From Maritalea mediterranea (GTDB taxonomy: Bacteria > Pseudomonadota > Alphaproteobacteria > Rhizobiales > Devosiaceae): a DNA stretch of 64,000 nt. The notes beneath the pieces are model-generated. The model was given only the letters and a program-made list of their open reading frames with translations, was not told the origin of the DNA and ran no database searches. The stretch is taken from NCBI RefSeq assembly GCF_021568695.1, contig NZ_JAKGTI010000004.1, positions 1 to 64,000 on the forward strand. The letters run 5' to 3'. A program made the translations under genes and the position numbers. Shown here one piece after another: positions 8,399 to 16,171 of this stretch (positions are counted from its first letter, which is position 1; every line of letters starts with the position of its first letter).

Positions 8399-8698
8399 TT
8401 AGTTAATCGTGAGACCGTTCGGGAAGACGTTGTTTCCATAGGTGTTATTCAAGTCGTTCTGATACTTCTTGCTACCTAGTGCTGCCGTGTTTGTCGGCAT
8501 CTTCTTTTTCGTCTGTCCCGTAATGGTTGGCTTGTTCTTGTGAATCGTCAGCGCGTCTGCTGGGTTATCTTTTTTAGGTTCGTCGAAAACCGCTGGGTTA
8601 GAAGGCTTCTTTTTGTCAGGAGCTTCTTGATCCAAAGTCTCAGCAGGAGGAGCTGGTTTCGGAGCGGAATCGCTTTGGCCACCGCCAAGTACGCACAT
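8399..8698 (-). CDS. Small Pro/Lys-rich phage protein before portal
   Basis: A 99-residue hydrophilic, low-complexity protein (MCVLGGGQSDSAPKPAPPAE, then many Lys, Pro, Asn), ending FPNGLTIN. T7 has a comparably placed and similarly sized basic protein, gp7.3, a virion-associated tail assembly factor that ends in a Gly-Ile-Asn-rich tail. The resemblance is of composition and position only. It lies 8 bases before the portal gene in the late operon. Confidence 0.6.
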   Translation of the reverse strand: MCVLGGGQSDSAPKPAPPAETLDQEAPDKKKPSNPAVFDEPKKDNPADALTIHKNKPTITGQTKKKMPTNTAALGSKKYQNDLNNTYGNNVFPNGLTIN

Positions 8699-8701
8699 GG
8701 G

Positions 8702-8890
8702 TTATTCTCTTTGCTGTTGTTCGTGCAAAGACCGAAGATGGTCGATGACGAGTTGGGTACCTTGAAAACGATCCAAGGCTTTTTCCGAACTCAATGTTTT
8801 GGATTCCGTCAGCGGAAAGATGTTCTCAAGATACGTAATGAGAGCCTGAGTAATCTCAGGATAATCTTTTTGGGAATTTAGAATTTTCAT
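8702..8890 (-). CDS. Small hypothetical phage protein, first late gene
   Basis: A 62-residue protein, MKILNSQKDYPEITQALITY onward, predicted helical, charged, with no motif I recognise. It ends HEQQQRE. It is the first gene downstream of the promoter-like site at 8901-8924 and the terminator of the reductase gene, so it opens the late operon. The leader is short. Function unknown. Confidence 0.6.
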   Translation of the reverse strand: MKILNSQKDYPEITQALITYLENIFPLTESKTLSSEKALDRFQGTQLVIDHLRSLHEQQQRE

Positions 8891-8900
8891 GATGTGTATG

Positions 8901-8924
8901 TTCCCTCTGGAGGGTACCCTAATT
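8901..8924 (-). promoter_or_regulatory. Candidate phage RNA polymerase promoter, late operon
   Basis: On the minus strand the 17 bases AATTAGGGTACCCTCCA (8924-8908) are followed by G at 8907. They match 13 of 17 positions of the K11 phage promoter as I recall it, a relative of the T7 promoter. A near copy lies at 22711-22733 before the polymerase gene. It sits between the reductase terminator and the first late gene. Confidence 0.6.
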
Positions 8925-8931
8925 CAAAACG

Positions 8932-8958
8932 CAAAAAAGGGACCTCGAAAGGCCCCTT
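8932..8958 (-). terminator. Rho-independent terminator after ribonucleotide reductase
   Basis: On the minus strand AAGGGGCC (8958-8951) pairs with GGTCCCTT (8944-8937) across TTTCGA, with one G-T pair, and runs into TTTTTT. It ends the DNA-metabolism operon just after the reductase stop at 8972. Confidence 0.85.
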
Positions 8959-8971
8959 CTCTGACGTTGTT

Positions 8972-11011
8972 TTAGCGAATAGGACAAGCACCTGTGGAGC
9001 AATCTGCATCAACGAGGTCTTCACCTTCGTCACTGTCCAGATCGACAGACTTCAAGTTCTTGACGTAAGCATAGAAGGTTTCTTGATCGACAACCTCCTG
9101 CGGTAGATACTGGTAACCGAGATCTTCGGCTGTCTTTGTGGGATCGTTGCGGAACAACCACGACACACCAACAAAGCTATCCCAGTTCTCATAAAGCCAA
9201 TCAACAATCTCAGGGACCTCCGAGGGATCATATGAGACAGTGATTGAGCAGTTGTGATCTACATAATTGTCCATCAGACGTTTATACCGTTGAAGCTGCT
9301 CAACTGCGGTCTCTTGGTTCACATGGACAATCCGACCATCATCAAGTTCGACTTCGTCAAACTCTACGTCCTCATAACTCACGGGAATTGTCACGATGAC
9401 ACCGGAAGGGTCAGCCGGATTATCGAAGACCCGATAGTCTGCTTTCCGAAGTTTTTCGACAAGGGGATCAGATTTAGAGAAGTTCACATTGTTAAACACA
9501 TACCGACCAAGAGGTTTATGGACCCCTTCCGTGGTATCCATGATCTTTGACAGTGTCCCCGAAGGTTTAACCGTGGTAACTGCCTTTGGCCGAGGGAGAT
9601 TGAGTTCGTCAGCCATTGAGTAGCCACCAGCGCGAGCTTTCTCGCCCAAACGCTGATAATCATATTCGATCTTTTCCTCAGCATCCAAGAAATACAACTC
9701 TGGGTACTTAGCTTCCCACTTAACAATGCCTGTAATCCCTGCCCCCATAAGCCGCAAGAACTCATTCAATTCGTGCCAGCTATCTGACAGGACGCCATCT
9801 TTGAGGTTCACGCAGGTTTGGCGATAGTTCGCCCGAGCAACCAGATAGATATCATCTCCCAGTTCTTTAAGGTCCAATGGAGAGTATTTCCCAAGGTCAA
9901 CTTCAATCAGGTTACAGAAGCTTTTGTTACCCAACAGAATTTCTGCGCAGGGGTTGAGACCTTTAAACCAAGGCGCACGGCGTAGAGCTTCTTCACCGTT
10001 ACCGAACCCCGGCTCACTGCCCCCGGCATCAATCATACGTTGGAAGACACCATATAATTCCATCTTGGAAGGTTTCTTCCAGTACAGCAGGGTATTGTTG
10101 GATTGATATCGTTGCACATTGTCTGGAAAACAATCTTTCTTCGCCATGATGAACATTTCGGCCTCTGGGTCTTCCATGTCCATCAAACAAATTTCTGCAG
10201 ACCGTCGAGAAGACAGAGTTGTTCCAAGGTGGTTCATAATGTCCAAGATATCGATCTTGGTGAGAAGTCGACCATGGCGCTTATTGAGGATCGCACAAAT
10301 ACTCTGCATGGCCTTCGCGAAGGTTTCATCACCAGATGAAATCCAGCCATATCCTCTAAGGCGAATACCTGCCGCTCGAATTTGAGAGAAATCCAAAACA
10401 ATACGATCAACAGGTTCTTTGAGAGCAAGGAGCTTACCTACCGATTTTGCCCAAGCTTCGGCACTATCCCCTATTGTGAGGTGATAGATACGTTCACCGT
10501 CCCGATCAAACAGACTTTCTTGGTTTGTTTCGACACCTCGATCTCCAGCTTCCCATTGTTCGATAGTCCGCTTTGATCGAATGACCTCAATTTTTGTCCA
10601 TTTAGTGAAGCCGTTCAGGATACCAACGATGGGTTTGAAACCAACCCCGCAGCCTTGCAGAAGCAACCAGAACATGTCGACGATATCGTACACGGTTTCT
10701 GCGAAAGAGAAGGAGCAATTAAACTGGGAAGCCTCACGAGTCTTAGCGATATCGGTACCGCCTAACCAAAGGGTACGTCCTGATGTGACCGCTTTTCGGT
10801 CCATCATTAGCTGCTTTAATTTGAGAAGTTCTTTAACCTCACCGTGGTCCAGCGCACTTCCCTTAGCGCGTTCCCACAGCCACTGCTGGTGACCAATGAC
10901 ACGCTCAACGGTTTGCTGCCAAGTTTCGAAAGTACCATCTTCAAGCGGACGGTTGTAAGTGCGGCGCGTCAAAAGATCAGCGCGGAAAGACGGTTGATGG
11001 TTTGTCTTCAT
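8972..11011 (-). CDS. nrdJ: Monomeric class II (B12-dependent) ribonucleotide reductase
   Basis: A 679-residue reductase of the Lactobacillus RTPR type, which makes deoxynucleotides with adenosylcobalamin and no second subunit. Signs are SQFNCSFSF (first active-site cysteine), QGCGVGF, the finger-loop motif NPCAEILLGNKSFCNLIEV (Cys, Glu and second half-cystine), and a C-terminal redox pair CSTGACPIR, spaced Cys-x4-Cys as in RTPR. The start at 11011 overlaps the upstream stop as TAATG; a longer frame to 11071 is less likely. It is the last gene of the middle operon. It links phage replication to host cobalamin supply. Confidence 0.9.
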   Translation of the reverse strand: MKTNHQPSFRADLLTRRTYNRPLEDGTFETWQQTVERVIGHQQWLWERAKGSALDHGEVKELLKLKQLMMDRKAVTSGRTLWLGGTDIAKTREASQFNCSFSFAETVYDIVDMFWLLLQGCGVGFKPIVGILNGFTKWTKIEVIRSKRTIEQWEAGDRGVETNQESLFDRDGERIYHLTIGDSAEAWAKSVGKLLALKEPVDRIVLDFSQIRAAGIRLRGYGWISSGDETFAKAMQSICAILNKRHGRLLTKIDILDIMNHLGTTLSSRRSAEICLMDMEDPEAEMFIMAKKDCFPDNVQRYQSNNTLLYWKKPSKMELYGVFQRMIDAGGSEPGFGNGEEALRRAPWFKGLNPCAEILLGNKSFCNLIEVDLGKYSPLDLKELGDDIYLVARANYRQTCVNLKDGVLSDSWHELNEFLRLMGAGITGIVKWEAKYPELYFLDAEEKIEYDYQRLGEKARAGGYSMADELNLPRPKAVTTVKPSGTLSKIMDTTEGVHKPLGRYVFNNVNFSKSDPLVEKLRKADYRVFDNPADPSGVIVTIPVSYEDVEFDEVELDDGRIVHVNQETAVEQLQRYKRLMDNYVDHNCSITVSYDPSEVPEIVDWLYENWDSFVGVSWLFRNDPTKTAEDLGYQYLPQEVVDQETFYAYVKNLKSVDLDSDEGEDLVDADCSTGACPIR

Positions 11012-11319
11012 TAGGCCTCGATTGGTTCGTAAATTGTCTTGGAGATAACTTTGGGAGCGACTTCGAAGCACTCGACTTCGGCATCCGCATACTCAAAGGG
11101 CTGTTCGTCTTGCATTTCAGTGGCACCCACGGAATATGAAGTGCGATAGAAAGAGCCTTGCCACTCAAAAACAAGGTCATAGATGTTGGACCAACGGCTG
11201 GTGTCTACAATTTCGTTGACGACCACCTTGAAGACCCCTTCGTCGAAAGTGACTGTTTCATTTTCAGAGGTCCAAGCGAGTTCTTTTAAGATATCTGTAG
11301 CGAAGTTCTTCTTGTTCAT
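11011..11319 (-). CDS. Conserved-type small phage protein between thyX and nrdJ
   Basis: A 102-residue acidic protein, MNKKNFATDILKELAWTSEN onward, with a beta-rich middle (VFKVVVNEIVDTSRWSNIYDLVFEWQGSFYRTSYSVGATE) and a tail FEVAPKVISKTIYEPIEA. I associate such proteins with nucleotide blocks of marine podoviruses but know no function. The ATG at 11319 overlaps the thyX stop (ATGA) and the stop overlaps the reductase start, so it is translationally coupled on both sides, which suggests a role tied to nucleotide synthesis (inference). Confidence 0.65.
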   Translation of the reverse strand: MNKKNFATDILKELAWTSENETVTFDEGVFKVVVNEIVDTSRWSNIYDLVFEWQGSFYRTSYSVGATEMQDEQPFEYADAEVECFEVAPKVISKTIYEPIEA

Positions 11320-12014
11320 GCAGTTAATGCCTTCCAACTGACTGGGAAAAGAGGTTCAATGATCGCCCCGACTTCCTCAGCGAGGTATTGAATTTCTTTT
11401 TGAGCGTGAGGGTCTGTGCGTTGATTGAAGAAACGCGCATATGAAGCCAAGTTGCCTGTCCAGACCCAGTTCACTTCGACCCCTTGAGGAAGAATGAAAC
11501 GGGCCTGTTCTGGACAGATGCCAGCGTCGATCATCATTTGATAATACGCAATGGCTTCCTTCCCTACTCTTTGGTAGAGGTCTAACCATTGCTTGCTGAA
11601 ATAATGGGCTTCCCCACTTCCCTGCTTTACATTCCCCATCGGAGCTTCACGGAAACTGTCAGGAATGAATAGTTCTGGGGTCGTAGTGATATACCTTCTG
11701 CTTTCTTCGTTCTCAACCAGACCCGACTTATGTTTGAAGCATTGGGTCCGTATAGGAACAGGTGCAGAAACCCTCAATTTGATTGCTGTGTGAGCAAATG
11801 GCGTCCAATGATTGTGCCGAGCTAAATATTGGATCAGCTTGTGATCGCCCTGTTTGAGATTTACGGGGTTCCCATCGATGTTTTGATAGACAACATCGGG
11901 ATAATCACTTGTAGAACCACTGGGGAGCCATTCACTGGTCTTTGAGAAGGAAACCCTCGCAGCGTTTACCACCGCGAGGTCATTTCCCATGTGATCTAGA
12001 TATTCAACGTCCAT
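11316..12014 (-). CDS. thyX: FAD-dependent thymidylate synthase ThyX
   Basis: A 232-residue flavin-dependent thymidylate synthase, which makes dTMP from dUMP using folate and NADPH. It shows AARVSF near residue 20, HNHWTPFAHTAIKLRVSAPVPIRTQ and the signature region KHKSGLVENEESRRY at about 95-110. The textbook RHR-x7-S motif is replaced by KHK-x8-S, a conservative but longer variant. LPQGVEVNWVWTGNLASYARFFNQR, with the late Arg that contacts dUMP, follows at about 178-202. It lies between tiny membrane genes and the coupled small gene before the reductase. Confidence 0.92.
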   Translation of the reverse strand: MDVEYLDHMGNDLAVVNAARVSFSKTSEWLPSGSTSDYPDVVYQNIDGNPVNLKQGDHKLIQYLARHNHWTPFAHTAIKLRVSAPVPIRTQCFKHKSGLVENEESRRYITTTPELFIPDSFREAPMGNVKQGSGEAHYFSKQWLDLYQRVGKEAIAYYQMMIDAGICPEQARFILPQGVEVNWVWTGNLASYARFFNQRTDPHAQKEIQYLAEEVGAIIEPLFPVSWKALTA

Positions 12015-12016
12015 AT

Positions 12017-12076
12017 TTAGATGCTGGTGGAGATGAAAATCAGATAGAAAAGAAGGAATACTAAAAGGAATGTCAT
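12017..12076 (-). CDS. 19-residue hydrophobic micro-protein
   Basis: An open frame MTFLLVFLLFYLIFISTSI, almost wholly hydrophobic, long enough for one membrane span. Its ATG overlaps the stop of the 25-residue gene before it (AAATGA) and its stop lies two bases before thyX. The tight coupling on both sides argues that it is translated. Function unknown; lysis-related or membrane-modifying peptides are possibilities. Confidence 0.5.
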   Translation of the reverse strand: MTFLLVFLLFYLIFISTSI

Positions 12077-12150
12077 TTCAGATTTACCACTTGCCATAGA
12101 AGGTAGATAGAGGTCGCAAGGAGAACTGCGGCAATTAGGTAGGAGAGCAT
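12073..12150 (-). CDS. 25-residue single-span micro-protein
   Basis: An open frame reading MLSYLIAAVLLATSIYLLWQ and ending VVNLK, one membrane span with a Lys at the end. Its ATG overlaps the stop of the 62-residue gene (TAATG), and its own stop overlaps the next micro-gene start, so three membrane peptides are chained by overlapping codons. Function unknown. Confidence 0.55.
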   Translation of the reverse strand: MLSYLIAAVLLATSIYLLWQVVNLK

Positions 12151-12338
12151 TAGACCCAACCGATGATCGCGCCGAGAAGCATTACTGGGATGCCAATAAT
12201 GCGACCAACCAGTTCGAGGGTGTAAGCCTCGTTCATAAACAATAGAACGATTTCATAGATGTTCTTGAACCAGCCGATAACGCCCAAGGCAGCTACGATC
12301 AAGAAAACGATGTGCAAGATAATACCTACTGCAATCAT
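12150..12338 (-). CDS. 62-residue membrane protein
   Basis: MIAVGIILHIVFLIVAALGV starts a first span (residues 3-23), then a short loop with KNIYEIV and a second span near the end (RIIGIPVMLLGAIIGWV). The ATG overlaps the stop of the DUF3310 gene (ATGA). Two spans in about 60 residues fit a small holin-like or regulatory membrane protein, but no family is recognised. It is the first of three chained membrane peptides between DUF3310 and thyX. Confidence 0.65.
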   Translation of the reverse strand: MIAVGIILHIVFLIVAALGVIGWFKNIYEIVLLFMNEAYTLELVGRIIGIPVMLLGAIIGWV

Positions 12339-12574
12339 AGAGTTGTTTCACCTTTCAGTTGATTGATGCGCATATCGAGGTAGCGTTTAGCCTTTTCGAG
12401 GTCAGTGATTTCACTCTCAACCTCGTCCATTCCGTCATAGAGTTTGCCCCCGGCACGGGTTGCATATTTGATGACATTGCCGCGCCAAAACTCCATGCCG
12501 TTGCGCATGATGAATGTGATTGGTTCAATGAGCCACTTTGTGTAATGGGAGGGTTTAAAAACCTTATCGCTCAC
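12335..12574 (-). CDS. DUF3310 protein (T7 gp1.7-type domain)
   Basis: A 79-residue protein with the DUF3310 pattern: FKPSHYTKWLIEPITFIMRNGMEFW, then GNVIKYATRAGGK and DLEKAKRYLDMRI. The same domain forms the C-terminal part of T7 gp1.7, a nucleotide kinase for dTMP and dGMP, so a role in nucleotide supply next to MazG-like and ThyX genes is plausible. I favour the GTG at 12574, which has AAAGGA seven bases ahead; an ATG at 12580 directly abuts that site. It overlaps the MazG-like gene. Confidence 0.8.
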   Translation of the reverse strand: MSDKVFKPSHYTKWLIEPITFIMRNGMEFWRGNVIKYATRAGGKLYDGMDEVESEITDLEKAKRYLDMRINQLKGETTL

Positions 12575-13031
12575 CCACATATCCTTTCGTTACAATTGAG
12601 AGAATGTCAGGGGCCTTGTAGTTTGGGCCTTTGAGGATTTTCCCGTCTTCACGCCGGATCGGCTTACCGTCATCACCCAGCTTCGACATGTTTGACTTGT
12701 GCGTGGCTGCGAAAGCTTCTTGAAGCACTGGTTCGAAGTTTGGGTATTCATCAAGACTTTGCATGATGACCATTGCGCCGTAGATGGCATCAACGGGAGT
12801 AATATCCAGCATATCTACTTCTGCTTCGTCACATGCAATTGAGAGACCGGAAAGAACATAACCAAGATCACAGAGTTCCTTGATCAGATGGGCGAAAGCC
12901 TCCATGACTTCGTTGGCTTCTTCATTCACGAGCTTCTTCCAAAACTCTGGGTCCTTTGGCGGCTCGAATTTCTCAAAGAACTCGTCGAGAGCTTCTTTAG
13001 CGTCGATTACTGGGTGCTTGTTGGCGTCCAT
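12564..13031 (-). CDS. MazG-like / PRA-PH family pyrophosphohydrolase
   Basis: A 155-residue all-alpha nucleotide pyrophosphohydrolase family protein. The metal-binding pattern EEANEVMEAF ... KELCDLGYVL lies at about 37-60, and AFAATHKSNMSKLGDDGKPI followed by KGPNYKAPDI near the end is typical of the phage HisE/MazG-like subgroup. Such enzymes cleave nucleoside triphosphates or related compounds; the substrate is not known here. GGAG ten bases before the ATG lies in a copy of the repeated dyad motif at 13042-13057. It overlaps the exonuclease gene by 25 bases. Confidence 0.8.
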   Translation of the reverse strand: MDANKHPVIDAKEALDEFFEKFEPPKDPEFWKKLVNEEANEVMEAFAHLIKELCDLGYVLSGLSIACDEAEVDMLDITPVDAIYGAMVIMQSLDEYPNFEPVLQEAFAATHKSNMSKLGDDGKPIRREDGKILKGPNYKAPDILSIVTKGYVGER

Positions 13032-13819
13032 CGTTTAATTTCTCCGTTAACGTAGTCATTTGCGCGAAGAATTTTTGCCATCTGGGCATTCATCAGCGCA
13101 TCTTGTTCTGTTTGACCTGCCTTTTCGAAGACAGAAGTTACGGTTTCCCAAGGTGTCTCAGCGTCCACCTCTTTCCACCGAATTTCCGTTTGTCCCTTTC
13201 GAGGACCACGGGTCAGTTCATGTTCATAAGAGGCATATTTCAGTTTATTCCGAAGCAATCGCTCGGCTGAGGTCATGCCAAACCCTTCCGCGCCCTTGTA
13301 ACCATCGGTGACATCACCTGCGATTGTTTGAGCGTAGAAGAACAAATCACCTTCCTCCTCACTGATTTCGACAATTTCATCATCAAAAAGGTGCAGGGCT
13401 GGGATTTGCTTTAGGTCCTTGTCGAGGGACCAAATGATATCGCCGGGATTACTGGTAGCGAGTATCCCGAGGAGATCATCGGCTTCCAACAGAGGACGTT
13501 CGTCCGTGGGGAAGCTTTCCTCGATCCGCTTCTTCACGTCCCAGTATGCCAGAGGCTTTCGCATGGCTTTGCGATTGTCTTTATAAAGTTCTGGGAACCA
13601 TTGTTTGCGGAAGGTTGTGTTTGGGTCTGAGAAGCAAAACAAGACATCGTCGGTATAGGCGAGGTCTGTCAGGTCCGCTAAGGTATTCTCAAAGACGTAC
13701 CAAGCATCTTCTTCATCAGACATAAGAATGTGATAGCGGTCTTCAAAGCGCGTGTCTTTTTCGACAGCCACACATGAGCGGTAGACGATCATATCACCGT
13801 CTATCAGCAGTCTACTCAT
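13007..13819 (-). CDS. 5'-3' exonuclease (T7 gp6-like, FEN family)
   Basis: A 270-residue exonuclease that removes RNA primers and degrades host DNA in T7-like infection. Acidic metal-binding clusters are visible: LLIDGDMIVYR at the start, LLEADDLLGI near residue 110, IIWSLDKDLKQIP near 130, and GDVTDGYKGAEGFGMTSAERLL near 170, which is the helix-hairpin DNA-binding part. FCFSDPNTTFRKQWFPELYKDNR is the family's arch region. It overlaps both neighbours, downstream of DNA polymerase as in T7. Confidence 0.92.
   Translation of the reverse strand: MSRLLIDGDMIVYRSCVAVEKDTRFEDRYHILMSDEEDAWYVFENTLADLTDLAYTDDVLFCFSDPNTTFRKQWFPELYKDNRKAMRKPLAYWDVKKRIEESFPTDERPLLEADDLLGILATSNPGDIIWSLDKDLKQIPALHLFDDEIVEISEEEGDLFFYAQTIAGDVTDGYKGAEGFGMTSAERLLRNKLKYASYEHELTRGPRKGQTEIRWKEVDAETPWETVTSVFEKAGQTEQDALMNAQMAKILRANDYVNGEIKRWTPTSTQ
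13042..13057 (-). promoter_or_regulatory. Repeated dyad motif, site 8
   Basis: CTCCGTTAACGTAGTC on the plus strand matches the prophage dyad family. It lies inside the 3' end of the exonuclease frame and supplies the GGAG ribosome site of the MazG-like gene, so it could be coding coincidence. Confidence 0.35.
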
Positions 13820-14054
13820 TCACTTCTCCGGTTGTGAATGCAGAGATCAAATCCTCGGGACAGTCTCTGAGAATGTGAGGCAAAGCACTCGGGCTTTTAC
13901 CTTCTTCGAGCCAACGATCTAACGCGCTGGCTTCCCATGGCGACACAGGGTAGAAATAGAAGTCCTCACCTCCTGCCCATACGATGGCGTTAATGGAGTG
14001 CGAGGACTTGGAGCTACCAATGTAGCCATATTCAAGTTCAGTCTTCTGGAGCAT
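13812..14054 (-). CDS. Small phage protein between polymerase and exonuclease
   Basis: An 80-residue acidic protein. The ATG at 14054 overlaps the polymerase stop (TAATG), and the end overlaps the exonuclease start. SSKSSHSINAIVWAGGEDFYFYPVSPWEASAL recalls, loosely, the small KTSC domain (a Ser-rich start, a strand, then Y.YPVS), but the match is too weak for a call. The function is unknown; place and coupling suggest replication-related expression. Confidence 0.6.
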   Translation of the reverse strand: MLQKTELEYGYIGSSKSSHSINAIVWAGGEDFYFYPVSPWEASALDRWLEEGKSPSALPHILRDCPEDLISAFTTGEVNE

Positions 14055-15829
14055 TAATGTGTGTCCTTCCAGCTTGCGCCGATGGCAAACTCACCTGTAA
14101 GCGGGACGCGGACGCCCAGCTTTTCACCCGCCACAACAATGGCTTCAACACAGGTGTTACCTACGATTTCGGCGTATTCTTCATCGACTTCCATTTGGAG
14201 TTCGTCGTGTACCCAAGCGACTTGTGTCACTTTGCTGTCCAGATCGCGCTCCCGAAGTAGTCTCCAGAACTCAACGATCCATTTTTTACAAACAATCGCC
14301 CCTGCAGATTGCAGAAGGGTATTCAATGCAGCATGGGCTGAACGAACATGTAATTGACCACCATCGATGGCCTTGAGGGTGCCTGTTGATTGGGCCTTCT
14401 TTGAAACCCCGTCAATCAACTTACCTAGTTTAGGCAGGTTTTTGAGGAAGCGTTTCTTGATTTCGGACCCAGCTTTTCGTCCCTTGCCAATGATCTCACC
14501 AATCTTTTGATCCCCGGCCCCGTATAGGAGCGCGTAAATAAAAGTCTTGGCGGCATCTCGGGTAGGCAACCCAGCGGCCTCTTGGTTTACGGTGTGAATG
14601 TCACCCTCCAAGAGAACCTTGGTATAGTCGTCGTCCTTCATGTAGTGGGCCAGCATCCTCAACTCGAGACCGCTGACGTCACAACCAACCATGACGCGAC
14701 CATGTGATGCCTCAAACAACTCACGGCACTCAGGACCATATTCTGATTTAGCACTAGGTACCTGGGCGATGTTTGGGCGACTGTGTGTGGCACGGCGAGT
14801 AACCGCCCCGACAGTATCAACAGAGTGAAATATCCGTCCCTGTTGAACAAGCTTCAACCAAGCGTTGTCTCCCTCGGCCAACTGTCCGATACGCTTTTGA
14901 AGCATCATGTATCGGGCAATCTTTTTGGCCTCTGGATAAGGCAGTTTATCGAGAATTTTCTCGTCTACCTTGGGCTGTCCTTTCGGGGTGAAGTCTTTAG
15001 GTTTCCAACCATAAATTGCTTTCAAGCGATCAGCGATATGATGCCGACTGTTTGGGTTGAAAACCTTGGTTTTATACTTTGTTACCGGAACCCCTTTGAC
15101 GTAGCCTAAACGCTTGTTGTTTGCCTTTGGTGTGAAGACTTTGTCCACGACTTCCCAAGGTGGAAAGACCTCGCGAAGTTCGTCTTCCATCTTGGCACGA
15201 TCTTGCGCAAGCTGGCGGTATAGGGCCTCTGCCTTGTCCACGTTGAAGCCAATACCGTTGCGCTCTTGCTGCGCGATGATGAACGCAAGGGCATGTTCAA
15301 GAGCAACCGCGTCAGGGTGATATCCTCGCTCCTCAATAAATTTGAAAAGCTTGACGTTGAGGTGGACGTCCTGTTCGCAGTAATACTGCATGTCTGGAGA
15401 CCATTCCTCAAAGCCACCCTCATATTGGATTTTATGATCATCCAAGCGGTGTCCCCAAGCTTCAAGGCTGTGAGACCCTGCAAGCTTCGGGGGCATCTTG
15501 AGGTGCCCTTTGCGGATTTTATCCATGTCGGTGGTAGCCACGTTGGGCCAGATTAAGCGTGAAAGGATCAGCGTATCGCTGACTTTCCCTTCATCAAATT
15601 TGAACCAAGGATAGACCTTCTGAATGGCCGGAATATCAAACTTAATGATGTTGTGGCCAATAAGCTGGTCAGCCTTCTCCAAAACATCTCCGATAACCTC
15701 CAACACCTGTCCATTGTCGCTGGACGCAGACCAGAATTGACCTGTGTCTACGTCCTCTGCGACCAAGCTGAAAACGGTGTCTAGTTCATGAAGGAACCCG
15801 TTGGTTTCAATGTCGAATACTATACGCAA
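14054..15829 (-). CDS. Family A DNA polymerase (T7 gp5-like)
   Basis: A 591-residue replicative polymerase with a 3'-5' exonuclease domain (FDIETNGFL at 5, GHNIIKFDIPAI near 60, YYCEQDVHLNVKLF near 145) and palm/fingers/thumb. Motif A is GCDVSGLELRMLAHYM, motif B RDAAKTFIYALLYGAGD, motif C VAWVHDELQMEV. The fingers residue matching E. coli Phe762 and T7 Tyr526 is Tyr. It is shorter than T7 gp5 (704), like other marine podovirus enzymes, so the thioredoxin-binding insert may be reduced. The start is a TTG overlapping the HTH gene stop; no clear ribosome site is seen. Confidence 0.93.
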   Translation of the reverse strand: MRIVFDIETNGFLHELDTVFSLVAEDVDTGQFWSASSDNGQVLEVIGDVLEKADQLIGHNIIKFDIPAIQKVYPWFKFDEGKVSDTLILSRLIWPNVATTDMDKIRKGHLKMPPKLAGSHSLEAWGHRLDDHKIQYEGGFEEWSPDMQYYCEQDVHLNVKLFKFIEERGYHPDAVALEHALAFIIAQQERNGIGFNVDKAEALYRQLAQDRAKMEDELREVFPPWEVVDKVFTPKANNKRLGYVKGVPVTKYKTKVFNPNSRHHIADRLKAIYGWKPKDFTPKGQPKVDEKILDKLPYPEAKKIARYMMLQKRIGQLAEGDNAWLKLVQQGRIFHSVDTVGAVTRRATHSRPNIAQVPSAKSEYGPECRELFEASHGRVMVGCDVSGLELRMLAHYMKDDDYTKVLLEGDIHTVNQEAAGLPTRDAAKTFIYALLYGAGDQKIGEIIGKGRKAGSEIKKRFLKNLPKLGKLIDGVSKKAQSTGTLKAIDGGQLHVRSAHAALNTLLQSAGAIVCKKWIVEFWRLLRERDLDSKVTQVAWVHDELQMEVDEEYAEIVGNTCVEAIVVAGEKLGVRVPLTGEFAIGASWKDTH

Positions 15830-16140
15830 TCTGCTGGTGGGTTCAGATAGTAGCGAGTGTATTCTTGACCAGTGGTTGGGTGCTTTTTGCTCTGAGGGTA
15901 GAGCTTGATACCCCGCTCACGGATATCAGACAATCGGCGGTGAAAACTCTGAACACCATAATCCAACATGGCTTCCCGCTGACTGATTGAGCCAGCAGTT
16001 TTGATATGGTTTAGGATTTTTTCGACTTGTGTCATTTTTCCAGATTTTCCTTTCCAGCCTCGAGCGCCTTCAAGCGCCTCAGCTTGTTGGGTAAGAAGTT
16101 TGTATTGAGGGATTTGTGAGGGGTCTTTGACTGCTGCCAA
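15820..16140 (-). CDS. Small HTH protein (HTH_55-type)
   Basis: A 106-residue protein whose C-terminal two thirds read MTQVEKILNHIKTAGSISQ, then REAMLDYGVQSFHRRLSDIR and GIKLYPQSKKHPTTGQEYTR, the pattern of a small winged-helix family found beside replication genes in phages. The TTG start at 16140 has GAGGAGG five bases ahead; a shorter form from ATG at 16035 would hold only the HTH domain. It could regulate phage genes or help replication; it is one candidate for binding the repeated dyads, without direct evidence. Confidence 0.7.
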   Translation of the reverse strand: MAAVKDPSQIPQYKLLTQQAEALEGARGWKGKSGKMTQVEKILNHIKTAGSISQREAMLDYGVQSFHRRLSDIRERGIKLYPQSKKHPTTGQEYTRYYLNPPADCV

Positions 16141-16171
16141 AGCTGCCTCCTCGGCTTTCTCAAAGATGTCG

